64,000 nt of DNA from Iodobacter sp025352645 (GTDB taxonomy: Bacteria > Pseudomonadota > Gammaproteobacteria > Burkholderiales > Chitinibacteraceae). The translations under genes and the position numbers were made by a program. The stretch is taken from contig NZ_JAWQUO010000021.1 in the NCBI RefSeq assembly GCF_033446605.1, positions 21,863 through 85,862 of the forward strand, written 5' to 3'. This document shows, in pieces, positions 34,825-43,788 of the stretch; position 1 is the stretch's first letter; each line of letters opens with the position of its first letter. The notes beneath the pieces are model-generated. The model was not told the DNA's origin, did no database searches, and saw only the letters and a list, made by a program, of their open reading frames with translations.

Positions 34825-35637
34825 ATGCAAAATCCATCTCTTCCTTCCCATCCTATTGGCGTGTTTGATTCTGGCGTTGGCGGTTTAACCGTAGTGCGCG
34901 CCTTGATGGACAGACTGCCGTTTGAAAATATTATTTATTTTGGTGATACCGCCCGTGTGCCTTACGGGGTGAAATCGGTGGATACCATTGCCCACTTTAC
35001 TCAAGAAATTGCTCAGTTTTTGCAAAATCAGCAGGTGAAAATGCTGATCATTGCCTGTAATACCATGGCGGCGGTGGCGGCGGATTTGGTGCGAGCCAAT
35101 GCCAATGTGCCGGTATTGGACGTGATTGAGGCGGGCGCTAAAAGTGCTGTAGAGGTGAGTTGGACGGGAGGAATTGGCGTGATTGGCACGCCAGCCACCA
35201 TCAACTCTAACGCCTATGCCCGTGCCATTCATCAAATTAAACCGAGCTATCGAGTGTATTCACAGGCTTGTCCGTTGTTTGTGCCGCTGGTAGAAGAGGG
35301 CTGGCTAGATCATCCGGTGACTAAACTTACGGCGCAGGAATATTTAAAACCGGTCTTTGTAGAAAAAATCGACACACTGGTTCTGGGCTGTACCCACTAT
35401 CCGCTGATTAAGCCGCTGCTTTTAGACGTGGTAGGAGGGAGAATGAAACTAGTTGATTCGGCCTTATCCATTGCTGATCAAGCGGCTGATTTATTGCAGT
35501 CTTCTGGCATGGCCAACCCAAGCCACCAGGCGCCGGAATACCGTTTTTACGTGACCGACGTGCCGGTTAAATTCCAAAGCGTGGGCGAGCGCTTTTTGGG
35601 GCGCAGTTTAAATAAGATTGAGCGGGTGAATCTGTAA
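34825..35637 (+). CDS. murI: Glutamate racemase
   Basis: A 270-residue enzyme providing D-glutamate for peptidoglycan. The motifs PIGVFDSGVGGLTVVRAL, YFGDTARVPYG, IIACNTMAAVAADL (first catalytic cysteine) and LVLGCTHYPLIKPLL (second catalytic cysteine) are intact. The frame opens at 34753, but the ATG at 34825 gives the usual N-terminus; neither start has a strong ribosome binding site. It stands alone between transporter genes. Confidence 0.93.
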   Translation: MQNPSLPSHPIGVFDSGVGGLTVVRALMDRLPFENIIYFGDTARVPYGVKSVDTIAHFTQEIAQFLQNQQVKMLIIACNTMAAVAADLVRANANVPVLDVIEAGAKSAVEVSWTGGIGVIGTPATINSNAYARAIHQIKPSYRVYSQACPLFVPLVEEGWLDHPVTKLTAQEYLKPVFVEKIDTLVLGCTHYPLIKPLLLDVVGGRMKLVDSALSIADQAADLLQSSGMANPSHQAPEYRFYVTDVPVKFQSVGERFLGRSLNKIERVNL

Positions 35638-35663
35638 TCACGCTTAGGCTAAAAATGGTTAAT

Positions 35664-35721
35664 CCACAAAAAGCACGAAAAAACACGGGCGCTTAAACTT
35701 GTTTCTTCGTGTTTTTTGTTG
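35664..35721. repeat. Family B hairpin between murI and the LysR gene
   Basis: CCACAAAAAGCACGAAAAAA (from 35664) pairs imperfectly with TTCGTGTTTTTTGTTGG (ending 35721). It is the compact version of the family B inverted pair and, lying between convergent genes, may also act as a terminator. Confidence 0.55.
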
Positions 35722-35739
35722 GGAATCATTCTTACTTTT

Positions 35740-36627
35740 TTAAGCCCAGTCCGCTGCCATCGCCCTGACGGTATCAATTACGAGCTGCTTGCTGCTGTCG
35801 CTGCGCTTGCCGCTGCGCCACGCCATCATGACTTCCCATTCCCAAACAGGTAAATCGCTGATCTCTAGTTTGATTAGCCGCCCCTCGCGTAAATCTCGCT
35901 TAACGGCAACTTCAGGCATAAAGGTTAAAAAGCCATGCTCCATGGCCATTTCGCGGGCGGCGCTGGCGGGTTGAATGGCGTGAATAGGGCCGCTAGCGGT
36001 GCGATAACTGCGTAGCTGATTGATGAGCTGGTCACAGCCATCTCCCCAAAATTGTGGGGCGAGTTGCTGGTTGGCAATTTCAGCCAAGCTTAAAACCCCA
36101 GAACGAGCAAGAGGGTGGCGTTTGTGCACCACCGCCACAATAGGGGAGCGCCAAATGCGCTCCATCTGAATGCCGGCCATGGGCGGACATTTTAAGATAA
36201 AGCCAAGCTGGGCTTTGCCGCTTAATAGCTGCTCCATGATATTGGGCGAATGATCGCTATTGCAGCGGATTTCGAGTGGTGCTTTGGCGAGCGCCACCAA
36301 AATAGGCCCAAAAATCACCGAGGCTAAAGAGGGCATACAGGCTAACTGCATTCTAGGGAGGGCCGGTGCGCCTTGTAGCGTTTGGCGGCCGGTTTCTAGC
36401 GCGGCTAAGGCTTCTTTGACTGAGGGTAAAAATGCGAGGCAGGCTGCCGTGGCAATGGCTCCTCGGCGATGGCGCTGGAATAACTGTGTGCCTAAATCGG
36501 CCTCTAGCAGGCTGACGCGTTGGCTAACCTGAGGTTGTGACCAGCCGCGCCTAGCCGCTGCTTGGCTAAAACTGCCACAGGCCACGATATCCAGCAGTAA
36601 TTGCAAATCATCAAGGCTAAGAGACAT
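35740..36627 (-). CDS. LysR family transcriptional regulator
   Basis: A 295-residue regulator with an N-terminal winged helix (MSLSLDDLQLLLDIVACGSF, SQAAARRGWSQPQVSQRVSLLE) and a periplasmic-binding-protein-like effector domain. It is transcribed divergently from the mdtH-like transporter gene with about 95 bp between starts, the usual layout when a LysR protein controls its neighbour. The effector is unknown. Confidence 0.92.
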   Translation of the reverse strand: MSLSLDDLQLLLDIVACGSFSQAAARRGWSQPQVSQRVSLLEADLGTQLFQRHRRGAIATAACLAFLPSVKEALAALETGRQTLQGAPALPRMQLACMPSLASVIFGPILVALAKAPLEIRCNSDHSPNIMEQLLSGKAQLGFILKCPPMAGIQMERIWRSPIVAVVHKRHPLARSGVLSLAEIANQQLAPQFWGDGCDQLINQLRSYRTASGPIHAIQPASAAREMAMEHGFLTFMPEVAVKRDLREGRLIKLEISDLPVWEWEVMMAWRSGKRSDSSKQLVIDTVRAMAADWA

Positions 36628-36721
36628 AAGAAAAACCTATATTAAATATTGCCAGTTAATGACTTCTATAATAACTGTCATCGGCCCAGAATATGCATTA
36701 ATCATTCATAGGGGCAAGAAA

Positions 36722-37930
36722 ATGGCAGGGGCAGAGCGGGCAAGGCGCTTGGGGCGGCGTTTTATTATGTTGGATAATATGCTGGTGGTGTGTGGGTTTT
36801 TTTTGGTGTTTCCGCTGATCAGCCTGCATTTTGTAGACCAATTAGGCTGGGCTGCCGCCGCTGTGGGTTTGGCCTTGGGTGTGCGGCAGTTATCGCAGCA
36901 GGGGTTGGGTTTAATTGGTGGCTCTTTGGCGGATCGCTTTGGGGCAAAACCTTTGATTGTGGCTGGGATGCTGCTGCGGGCGGCAGGTTTTGCCGTGATG
37001 GCATGGGCCAGTCACCCCAGTATTTTGGTTTTTTCCTGCGTGCTATCTGGCTTAGGTGGCATGTTATTTGATCCGCCCCGTAGCGCTTTAATTATTAAGC
37101 TGACTCGCCCTGCCGAGCGTAATCGTTTTTATTCGCTACTCATGATGCAAGAGAGCGCCGCCGCCATGTTGGGGGCTTTGATTGGCTCATGGTTGCTGAT
37201 TTTTGATTTTTATTGGGTGGCGATGGGCGGCTGCGCGGCCTTTATATTAACGGCCTTGGTCAACGCTATTTTCTTGCCTGCTTATAAAGTAGCCGCAAAA
37301 CGGACTTCGGCAATGGCAGCAATTCGTACGGTGCTGGCTGATAAGCCTTTTTTGGTGTTTGTGCTGACGCTCAGCGGCTATTACGTGCTCTGTGTGCAAA
37401 TCATGCTGTTGATGCCTGTGGTGATAAAACAATTGGCAGGCACGGCACAGGCGGTGGGCTGGATGTATAGCTTGGATGCCATGCTGGCACTGTGCTTACT
37501 TTATCCTTTGGCAAGATTAGGCGAGCGTTATTTCAGCTTAGAAACACGGGTTTTGGCGGGGATTGCTTTAATGAGCATCAGCATGACCGCGATGGCTTTG
37601 GTGAGTGGGATTGTGGCGGCCTTTGTGGTGCTGACGTTCTTTTATTTGGGCACATTAATTACCGAGCCAGCTAGAGAAGCGCTATTGGCCCGTTTTGCCC
37701 AGCCAGAGGCAAGGGCCAGCTATATGGGAATGGGGCGAATGGGCTTGGCTTTGGGCGGCTTGTTTGGTTATACCGGCGGAGGGTTTTTACTCGATAACGC
37801 GCGTAGCTTGAATACGCCAAGCCTGCCTTGGTTAACGCTGGGCCTGATTGGTAGCCTTACTTTTATCGCTTTACACAGGCAGTTTTTTCCTTACTTTAAG
37901 GGCTTTAAGTATCATTTGAGGTTTGGTTGA
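36722..37930 (+). CDS. mdtH: MdtH-like MFS multidrug efflux transporter
   Basis: A 402-residue, 12-helix MFS transporter. It resembles E. coli MdtH closely in several blocks (LDNMLVVCGFFLVFPLISLH, RQLSQQGLGLIGGSLADRFG, GMLFDPPRSALIIKL, FYSLLMMQESAAA) and has the same length. MdtH confers low-level drug resistance in E. coli when overproduced; the natural substrate is unclear. The ATG at 36722 follows AGGGG and matches the MdtH N-terminus; the frame opens at 36659. It is divergent from a LysR gene that may regulate it. Confidence 0.88.
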   Translation: MAGAERARRLGRRFIMLDNMLVVCGFFLVFPLISLHFVDQLGWAAAAVGLALGVRQLSQQGLGLIGGSLADRFGAKPLIVAGMLLRAAGFAVMAWASHPSILVFSCVLSGLGGMLFDPPRSALIIKLTRPAERNRFYSLLMMQESAAAMLGALIGSWLLIFDFYWVAMGGCAAFILTALVNAIFLPAYKVAAKRTSAMAAIRTVLADKPFLVFVLTLSGYYVLCVQIMLLMPVVIKQLAGTAQAVGWMYSLDAMLALCLLYPLARLGERYFSLETRVLAGIALMSISMTAMALVSGIVAAFVVLTFFYLGTLITEPAREALLARFAQPEARASYMGMGRMGLALGGLFGYTGGGFLLDNARSLNTPSLPWLTLGLIGSLTFIALHRQFFPYFKGFKYHLRFG

Positions 37931-38437
37931 TTACAGTATTGTGTCGGCTTTGAAAATAATTTCACCGGCCTCCTTGTAAGCCTAAGCTGCTGAAAAACTT
38001 GGTTTATCCTTTATAAATAGCGTTTGTTAATTGTTTTTTTCTTACGCCTTGCCTGCTCTGGAGACTCTGGGGCAGGCTTTCCTCGTTTGGATGTAAATAA
38101 TGCACATGCGAACAAGTAAGACTTGCGGTGTAATAGCGTGATGTAAGAGTGCATGATGATTCGAATTTCATTTAGAAACGATACCTTGCTGGCTGCGTTT
38201 GTGAGGCCTCACCGCTGTATTGCTTGCGTCCCCGCTTGGCAATATCCGCGTTTGGCTTGCTTATTGTTTTTGAAATAAGAATATTTCATTAATTAAAAAT
38301 AGAATATTAAGTAAGTTTTAAGTCGAAATAGATATCATTTATTTATCTTTAAATCTGGCTTATTCGCTAGTATTTTTGGATGATTGTGTTTTTCTATTGC
38401 CGTACTGAATTGCTTGGTAAGAATACAGAGAATTGTA
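37931..38437. other. Non-coding gap
   Basis: About 500 bp with no gene. A weak hairpin with arms GCCTGC (38051-38056) and GCAGGC (38072-38077) plus three T might terminate the mdtH message. The AT-rich stretch before 38438 likely holds the symporter promoter, but no element is clear. Confidence 0.4.
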
Positions 38438-39748
38438 ATGCAGTCTAAAAATTTAACTTTATATATTATCCTAGCCATGGTGCTGGGTATTATCTGTGGC
38501 TATGCCGTGAATCAATATGCAGATAACTCTGCTTCGCTGGCTTCTTTTGCTTCTTATATATCGCTACTCAGTGATATTTTCTTACGCTTAATCAAAATGA
38601 TTATTGCACCACTGGTTTTCTCTACCTTAGTGGTAGGGATCGCCAGAATGGGGGATAGCGGCGCAATTGGCCGGATTGGCCTTAAAACCATGGGCTGGTT
38701 TATGTTTATGTCGCTCACGTCCCTTGTATTGGGCTTGGTGATGGTGACCATTCTTGAGCCAGGCGTGGGTTTAAATCTGCCATTACCCGCTGTGGGCACA
38801 GACAGCGGTGTGGTTAAAACCGCGATGAATCTGAAAGATTTTTTGCATCACGCATTCCCAAGCAGCATTTTCGATGCGATGGCTAAGAATGAAATTTTGC
38901 AAATTGTAGTGTTTTCTATTTTCTTTGGCGTGGCGGGTGCTGCGCTGGGTAAACGGGTTGCCCCGCTGGTGGATGTGATTGATATGGTGGCCCATGTCAT
39001 GCTGAAAATCACCACCTACATTATGAACTTTGCGCCAGTTGCCGTGTTTGCTGCGATGGCGGCGGTGATTGCTAAAGAAGGGATTGACGTACTGGCGGTA
39101 TATGGCAAGTTTGTGGCGAGCTTTTATCTCAGCATCTTTATGCTGTGGTGTGTGATTACCTTGCTGGGCTTTATATTTTTAAGAACACGGGTGTTTTCTT
39201 TGCTGCGCCGGATTCGTGGGGCGGTATTGCTGGCCTTTACCACGGCCAGCAGCGAGGCGGCTTATCCGCAAACCTTAGAGCAGCTAGAAAAGTTTGGCTG
39301 CAATAAGAAGATTTCCAGCTTTGTATTGCCAATTGGTTACTCGTTTAACCTTGATGGCTCGATGATGTATTGCACATTTGCCACCTTGTTTATTGCGCAG
39401 GCTTACGGCATTGAGCTGACCTTGATGCAAAAAATTATGATGCTGCTGATTTTGATGCTCACATCAAAAGGCATGGCGGGCGTACCACGTGCATCTTTAG
39501 TGGTAATTGCCGCTACGCTATCGCAGTTTAATATTCCAGAAGCAGGGCTATTGCTGATTTTAGGGGTGGATCATTTCTTAGATATGGGCCGCTCTGCCAC
39601 CAATGTACTCGGCAATGCCGTGGCGACAGGGGTGGTTTGTAAGTGGGAAAACGAGCTGGGCGAAGAGCGTGATGTGTTGCCTGATGAGCTAGAGCCCAAA
39701 GTAGAGGTGCAGCCCGCGCCAATTTTGGATAAACCAGTGACTGTTTGA
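38438..39748 (+). CDS. Dicarboxylate/amino acid:cation symporter (DAACS family)
   Basis: A 436-residue membrane protein of the DctA/GltP superfamily. Conserved blocks are IFLRLIKMIIAPLVFSTLVV, the hairpin-loop serine-rich motif FTTASSEAAYPQTLEQLEKF, PIGYSFNLDGSMMYCTFATL and LGVDHFLDMGRSATNVLGNA. The wording of these motifs is closer to DctA than to GltP, so C4-dicarboxylate uptake is favoured, but the substrate is not proven. The ATG at 38438 starts the first helix; the frame opens at 38384. A strong terminator follows. Confidence 0.88.
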   Translation: MQSKNLTLYIILAMVLGIICGYAVNQYADNSASLASFASYISLLSDIFLRLIKMIIAPLVFSTLVVGIARMGDSGAIGRIGLKTMGWFMFMSLTSLVLGLVMVTILEPGVGLNLPLPAVGTDSGVVKTAMNLKDFLHHAFPSSIFDAMAKNEILQIVVFSIFFGVAGAALGKRVAPLVDVIDMVAHVMLKITTYIMNFAPVAVFAAMAAVIAKEGIDVLAVYGKFVASFYLSIFMLWCVITLLGFIFLRTRVFSLLRRIRGAVLLAFTTASSEAAYPQTLEQLEKFGCNKKISSFVLPIGYSFNLDGSMMYCTFATLFIAQAYGIELTLMQKIMMLLILMLTSKGMAGVPRASLVVIAATLSQFNIPEAGLLLILGVDHFLDMGRSATNVLGNAVATGVVCKWENELGEERDVLPDELEPKVEVQPAPILDKPVTV

Positions 39749-39760
39749 TGGTTGTAATAA

Positions 39761-39793
39761 AAATGGCCCAGATGATTTCTGGGCCATTTTTTT
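39761..39793 (+). terminator. Intrinsic terminator after the dicarboxylate symporter
   Basis: Stem AAATGGCCCAGA / TCTGGGCCATTT with a 5-base loop, followed by a T-run. Because the left arm begins with A residues it may also work for the convergent pnt operon. Confidence 0.88.
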
Positions 39794-39819
39794 GCTGGGG
39801 TAATTAGCTTGATTAGGCT

Positions 39820-39845
39820 GCGTGGGCACAAAGGCGTGCCCACGC
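39820..39845. repeat. Short hairpin, family C, downstream of pntB
   Basis: GCGTGGGCAC-N6-GTGCCCACGC, a perfect 10-bp stem followed by TAC, ending 9 bp from the pntB stop codon. Confidence 0.6.
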
Positions 39846-39853
39846 TACATATT

Positions 39854-41221
39854 TTAATGCACCGCCTGCAACATCTTCTCCACCACCTTTTTAGCGTCGC
39901 CAAATACCATCATGGTTCTATCCATATAGAACAAATCATTATCTAGCCCCGCATAGCCTGCACTCATCGAGCGTTTAACCACCATCACGGTTTTGGCCTT
40001 ATAGGCTTCTAAAATGGGCATGCCGTAAATGGGGCTGGTGGGGTCGTTTTTGGCTGCGGGGTTGACCACGTCGTTGGCACCAATAATTAGGACTACGTCG
40101 GCTGTGGAGAATTCGCTATTGATTTCTTCCATCTCCACCACTTTATCGTAAGGTACTTCGGCTTCAGCCAGTAGCACATTCATATGCCCTGGCATGCGGC
40201 CCGCTACGGGATGAATGGCGTAGCGCACGTCCACGCCGCGGGCGGTGAGTAGATCGCTTAGCTCTTGCAGTGCGTGCTGAGCGCGGGAAACGGCAAGGCC
40301 GTAGCCCGGCACAATAATCACTCTTTCTGCGTTTTCCATCAAAAACGCTGCATCATCGGCACTGCCCGTACGGTAGTTTTTTTGCGCCGAGCCAGCAGGG
40401 CCTGCAATGGCAACTGCAGCCCCAAAGCCACCGAGCAGCACCGAAAGAATCGAGCGATTCATGGCTTTGCACATAATGTAGGAAAGAATCGCCCCTGATG
40501 CGCCGACGCAAGCGCCAGCAATAATCAGCACAGGGTTATTCAGCGTAAAACCAATCCCCGCCGCTGCCCAGCCCGAGTAAGAGTTAAGCATAGACACCAC
40601 CACCGGCATATCGGCTCCGCCAATGGGGATAATCAGCAGTACACCCAGCGCTAGTGCAATCGCCGTCATAATCAAGAAAGAAGATTGGTTATCGCTCACC
40701 ACATAAATAGCGCCAAAGCCCAGCATGGCCAGCGCCAGCACTAAATTTAAACCGTGTTGGCCTTTAAAATTAATCGCCCTTGCGCCAAATTTGCCAGAGA
40801 GCTTGCCGTAGGCAATCACCGATGCACTAAAAGTGATTGCACCAATAAAAGCGCCGATAAATAGCTCGGTTTTTTGCATACTGCCGTGGGTCACGCCGGT
40901 ATGGAAAATTGCGGCAATGGCAATCAGCACCGCTGATAAACCCACCAAAGAATGCATGGCGGCAACCAGCTCGGGCATAGAGGTCATGGCTACGGTGCGC
41001 GCTCTGTAAGCGCCAACCACAGCGCCCGCGCTCATGGCGGCTAAAATCAGCCAGACTACCGGTTTATCGGCCACAAAAAACGAGGTGGCAATAGCAATCG
41101 CCATGCCAATCATGCCAAAGAAATTACCGCGTCTGGCAGATAAAGGCGATGAAAGCCCTTTCAGCGATAAGATAAACAGTACGGCAGAAATCAGATAAAG
41201 AATGGAAGTAAAGTTCTGCAT
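39854..41221 (-). CDS. pntB: NAD(P) transhydrogenase beta subunit
   Basis: A 455-residue protein with about nine membrane helices and a C-terminal NADP-binding domain (VIIVPGYGLAVSRAQHALQE, YAIHPVAGRMPGHMNVLLAE, LIIGANDVVNPAA, VMVVKRSMSAGYAG). With PntA it couples hydride transfer from NADH to NADP with proton flow across the inner membrane. Its ATG overlaps the pntAB stop codon (TAATG). Confidence 0.96.
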   Translation of the reverse strand: MQNFTSILYLISAVLFILSLKGLSSPLSARRGNFFGMIGMAIAIATSFFVADKPVVWLILAAMSAGAVVGAYRARTVAMTSMPELVAAMHSLVGLSAVLIAIAAIFHTGVTHGSMQKTELFIGAFIGAITFSASVIAYGKLSGKFGARAINFKGQHGLNLVLALAMLGFGAIYVVSDNQSSFLIMTAIALALGVLLIIPIGGADMPVVVSMLNSYSGWAAAGIGFTLNNPVLIIAGACVGASGAILSYIMCKAMNRSILSVLLGGFGAAVAIAGPAGSAQKNYRTGSADDAAFLMENAERVIIVPGYGLAVSRAQHALQELSDLLTARGVDVRYAIHPVAGRMPGHMNVLLAEAEVPYDKVVEMEEINSEFSTADVVLIIGANDVVNPAAKNDPTSPIYGMPILEAYKAKTVMVVKRSMSAGYAGLDNDLFYMDRTMMVFGDAKKVVEKMLQAVH

Positions 41222-41571
41222 TATTTTGCCTTCCTTTTAAACATCGCCAGCATGCGCTGCGTGACTAAAAACCCACCAAAGATATTAATACTGGCAAGAA
41301 AAATAGCCACGGCACCTAAGACGCTGGTGATGCTGATTTCTTGCGCGTTGATATCCACCACTTGCAGCATCGCCCCAACAATAATGATGCCGCTGATGGC
41401 ATTGGTCACCGCCATCAGCGGGGTATGCAGGGCAGGGGTGACATTCCATACCACGTGATAGCCAACAAAAATAGCCAGAATAAAAATAGTCAGGCTGCCA
41501 ATAAAGGGATCCGTGCTTAGCGTATGGCTGCTGACTTCTGCAACGGCAGAGGCTGCTAAAGATAGCGACAT
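41221..41571 (-). CDS. pntAB: NAD(P) transhydrogenase alpha subunit, membrane part
   Basis: A 116-residue protein with three to four membrane helices (FIGSLTIFILAIFVGYHVVW, LMAVTNAISGIIIVGAMLQV, FLASINIFGGFLVTQRML). This equals the C-terminal part of E. coli PntA, here a separate gene as in Rhodospirillum rubrum and many other bacteria. It overlaps pntB by one base and is separated from pntAA by a 97-bp gap containing a palindromic repeat. Confidence 0.94.
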   Translation of the reverse strand: MSLSLAASAVAEVSSHTLSTDPFIGSLTIFILAIFVGYHVVWNVTPALHTPLMAVTNAISGIIIVGAMLQVVDINAQEISITSVLGAVAIFLASINIFGGFLVTQRMLAMFKRKAK

Positions 41572-41600
41572 TGCTTACTCCATATATGTTTTGAGGTTAT

Positions 41601-41670
41601 GTAGGGTGGGCACGTCTTTGTGCCCACGCGGCATAGGCTGTTTTGCCACCTGTGGGCACAAAATTACCCT
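41601..41670. repeat. Family C palindrome inside the pnt operon
   Basis: The outer edges GTAGGGT and TACCCTATA enclose the hairpin GTGGGCAC-N6-GTGCCCAC (41606-41627) and a further GTGGGCAC word (41653-41660). It fills most of the gap between pntAA and pntAB and runs up to the pntAA stop codon. Confidence 0.65.
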
Positions 41671-42832
41671 ATATAACGGTTGCTGCGCGGCTTGGGGCTG
41701 CTTCGGCTTTTTTGCCAAATATGGCAGCGCCTTGATGGCAGACTAGCGTGGCTTTTATGATCTCATCCTCAAAATGCGGGGCGTATTTAGCCTCGGTATC
41801 TTGAAGTAGGCTTAAGAAAGTCAGCATATTGCGCGCATAAAGCGCGGATGCATCGGCAGCCAGCAGGCTAGCTAAATTGCCATGGCCGACAATAATTACG
41901 CCATTGTGGCTATGCACCACTTCCCCAGATTTAGAGAGCGGGCAATTGCCGCCGCTATCTACCGCTAGATCAATTATCACCGAGCCTGCTTTCATGGCCT
42001 TAATCGTGGTCTCAGGGATCAACACTGGCGCGGCTTTGCCTGGGATTTGTGCCGTACTAATAATAATATCGGCAAGGCGGGCTTGTTGATCAATTAAGGC
42101 GCTTTGGCGTAGCTTGTAATCATCCGACATCTCACGCGCATAGCCACCGGCGGTTTCTGCCGCTGCCTTTTCGGCATCGCTAAGCGTAACTTCAATAAAC
42201 TTGCCGCCTAAGGACTCTACCTGCTCACGCGTGGCGGGGCGCACGTCAAACACCTCAACAATTGCGCCGAGCCGCTTGGCGGTAGCGATGGCTTGTAAGC
42301 CAGCCACGCCCGCACCCAGAATCAACACCCTTGCTGGTTTAACCGTCCCTGCAGCGGTCATCAACATCGGCATAAAGCGGGGATAGTATTGCGTTGCCAG
42401 TAATACGGCGCGATAGCCCGCAATATTGGCTTGCGAAGATAAAACGTCCATCGATTGGGCACGGGTAATCCGTGGCACCAGCTCCAGCGCGTAAGCACTG
42501 ATTTGTTTGTTACTGAGCGCTTCTAAATGGGGGTAGCGATGAATATCAAACAGGGCCACAAGGGCAGCATGCAAAGGAAGCTGGGCCAGTTCATGCGCTT
42601 CTGGCGCACGGACTTTTAAAATAAGTTGCGCGCCCTGATAAAGCGCGTCTGTATTGTTGGCTATTTCAGCACCTGCCTCGGTATAGGCTGCGTCGCTGAT
42701 GGCGGCATGGATGCCAGCCTTACTCTCTACTCTGACCGTATGCCCAGCTTTAATCAGTTTTTTTATTGTCTCCGGCGTCGCAGCAACCCGGAACTCCCCA
42801 GGCAGCACTTCGGCGGGAATGGCAATCAACAT
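41669..42832 (-). CDS. pntAA: NAD(P) transhydrogenase alpha subunit, NAD-binding part
   Basis: A 387-residue soluble protein binding NAD(H). The alanine dehydrogenase/PntA fold is shown by MLIAIPAEVLPGEFRVAATP, RITRAQSMDVLSSQANIAGY, VLILGAGVAGLQAIATAKRL and VIIDLAVDSGGNCPLS. The longer frame starts at 42871, but the ATG at 42832 follows a strong GAGGAAA site and gives the standard N-terminus. First gene of pntAA-pntAB-pntB. Confidence 0.95.
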   Translation of the reverse strand: MLIAIPAEVLPGEFRVAATPETIKKLIKAGHTVRVESKAGIHAAISDAAYTEAGAEIANNTDALYQGAQLILKVRAPEAHELAQLPLHAALVALFDIHRYPHLEALSNKQISAYALELVPRITRAQSMDVLSSQANIAGYRAVLLATQYYPRFMPMLMTAAGTVKPARVLILGAGVAGLQAIATAKRLGAIVEVFDVRPATREQVESLGGKFIEVTLSDAEKAAAETAGGYAREMSDDYKLRQSALIDQQARLADIIISTAQIPGKAAPVLIPETTIKAMKAGSVIIDLAVDSGGNCPLSKSGEVVHSHNGVIIVGHGNLASLLAADASALYARNMLTFLSLLQDTEAKYAPHFEDEIIKATLVCHQGAAIFGKKAEAAPSRAATVI

Positions 42833-43239
42833 ATCTGTTTCCTCATGGTTATCAGAGCAATGGGCAAACAATGGAGGTTTATGTCAGTTTGAATATTGGC
42901 CTGAGTCAAATAAGACCGAGTTTGATCTTATCGCAGTGCAACATTAATTTGCCGTGTGAAGTGTTCAATTACTTTGAAGGTGTTGTATTTCGTGTGAATC
43001 CACCCCATAAAGCATCTATTTTTGTAATGTGTTTACCTTATTATTGGGGTAAAAATAGCACGATGTAACTTGATTTTAGCGGCCGCTGCAGGCTTATTTT
43101 CAAATGAATGTATGAAAAAAACACCGTGTATTTAGATGATTTATTGTATTTTTTTATCTTGGATCTATTTTTTGCGGGTGCTTGGGCTGCTTGTTGCACG
43201 GCTGGCAGTTAAAGCTTACACGTGGCTTGTAATAAAAAT
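42833..43239. other. Non-coding gap between divergent pntAA and DUF2325 genes
   Basis: About 400 bp with no gene that has a ribosome binding site or family match. It holds the promoters of both neighbours; the only clear element is the Fur-type site that directly follows at 43240. Confidence 0.4.
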
Positions 43240-43258
43240 GCTATTGATAATCATTATC
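43240..43258. promoter_or_regulatory. Fur box upstream of the DUF2325 gene
   Basis: GCTATTGATAATCATTATC agrees at 17 of 19 positions with the Fur consensus GATAATGATAATCATTATC as recalled. It lies 43 bp upstream of the DUF2325 ATG, where bound Fur would block transcription, so the gene should be induced by iron limitation. Confidence 0.8.
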
Positions 43259-43301
43259 ATTTATAGGAGAATCAATTTATACACTCTATCGAGGCAATAG
43301 C

Positions 43302-43625
43302 ATGAATGCATATTTGGTTGGCGCAGATGTACTGGGCAATATTCCTGATCTTTTATCCAGCTACGGTATTAAGGTGCATAAGCATGTTTCAGGGCGTAAT
43401 GCCGCGCACCAGCGCAAGCCTGCCAGCTTAAAAGGCGCAGATCTATTAATCTTATTTACTGATTTTCTAAGCCACAATGTGATGCGCGCTTATCGTGATT
43501 TAGCGCATGAAGAGAACGTACGCTTTGTAGCTTGCCGCCGCTCGGTCTGTGCCTTGAGCCAATCGTTAGACAAAATAGAGTGTACGAAGGTGTGCGATGC
43601 ATGCCCCAATAAAAAAATCCATTAA
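43302..43625 (+). CDS. DUF2325 family protein
   Basis: A 107-residue soluble protein. The N-terminal two thirds have a Rossmann-like pattern (MNAYLVGADVLGNIPDLLSS and GADLLILFTDFLSHNVMRAY) typical, as recalled, of DUF2325. The C-terminal third has five cysteines (ACRRSVCAL, ECTKVCDACPNKK), which could bind a metal or cluster. GAGG precedes the ATG. A Fur box upstream and a terminator downstream show it is an independent, probably iron-regulated, unit just before the flagellar operon. Function unknown. Confidence 0.72.
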   Translation: MNAYLVGADVLGNIPDLLSSYGIKVHKHVSGRNAAHQRKPASLKGADLLILFTDFLSHNVMRAYRDLAHEENVRFVACRRSVCALSQSLDKIECTKVCDACPNKKIH

Positions 43626-43683
43626 TACGGCTAATCAGCCAGCAGCGGCAATAATTGCCGAAGTCCTGCATAAATAGGTTCAT

Positions 43684-43708
43684 AAGCCCGCCAGAATGCG
43701 GGCTTTTT
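43684..43708 (+). terminator. Intrinsic terminator after the DUF2325 gene
   Basis: Stem AAGCCCGC-N6-GCGGGCTT followed by TTT. It separates the DUF2325 gene from the flagellar promoter that begins 4 bp later. Confidence 0.88.
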
Positions 43709-43711
43709 GCA

Positions 43712-43727
43712 TGGCACGCTTCCTGCT
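43712..43727 (+). promoter_or_regulatory. Sigma-54 promoter of the flgB operon
   Basis: TGGCACGCTTCCTGCT has the -24 GG (43713-43714) and -12 GC (43725-43726) with exactly 10 bases between, and the full TGGCACG -24 block. It lies about 60 bp upstream of flgB, as expected for RpoN-dependent rod/hook genes. Confidence 0.82.
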
Positions 43728-43788
43728 TCATCTATATCCATAAACAGCGTATCTTATGCTTTATGATGATAAAAACTGGAGTTTGGCT

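Noticed and set aside
36610..36630. The word AAGAGACATAAG near the LysR start, similar to the MITE/IS end.
   Set aside because: It is the start codon region of the LysR gene (MSLSLDD); the match does not extend to ACCTGAT, so it is coincidence.
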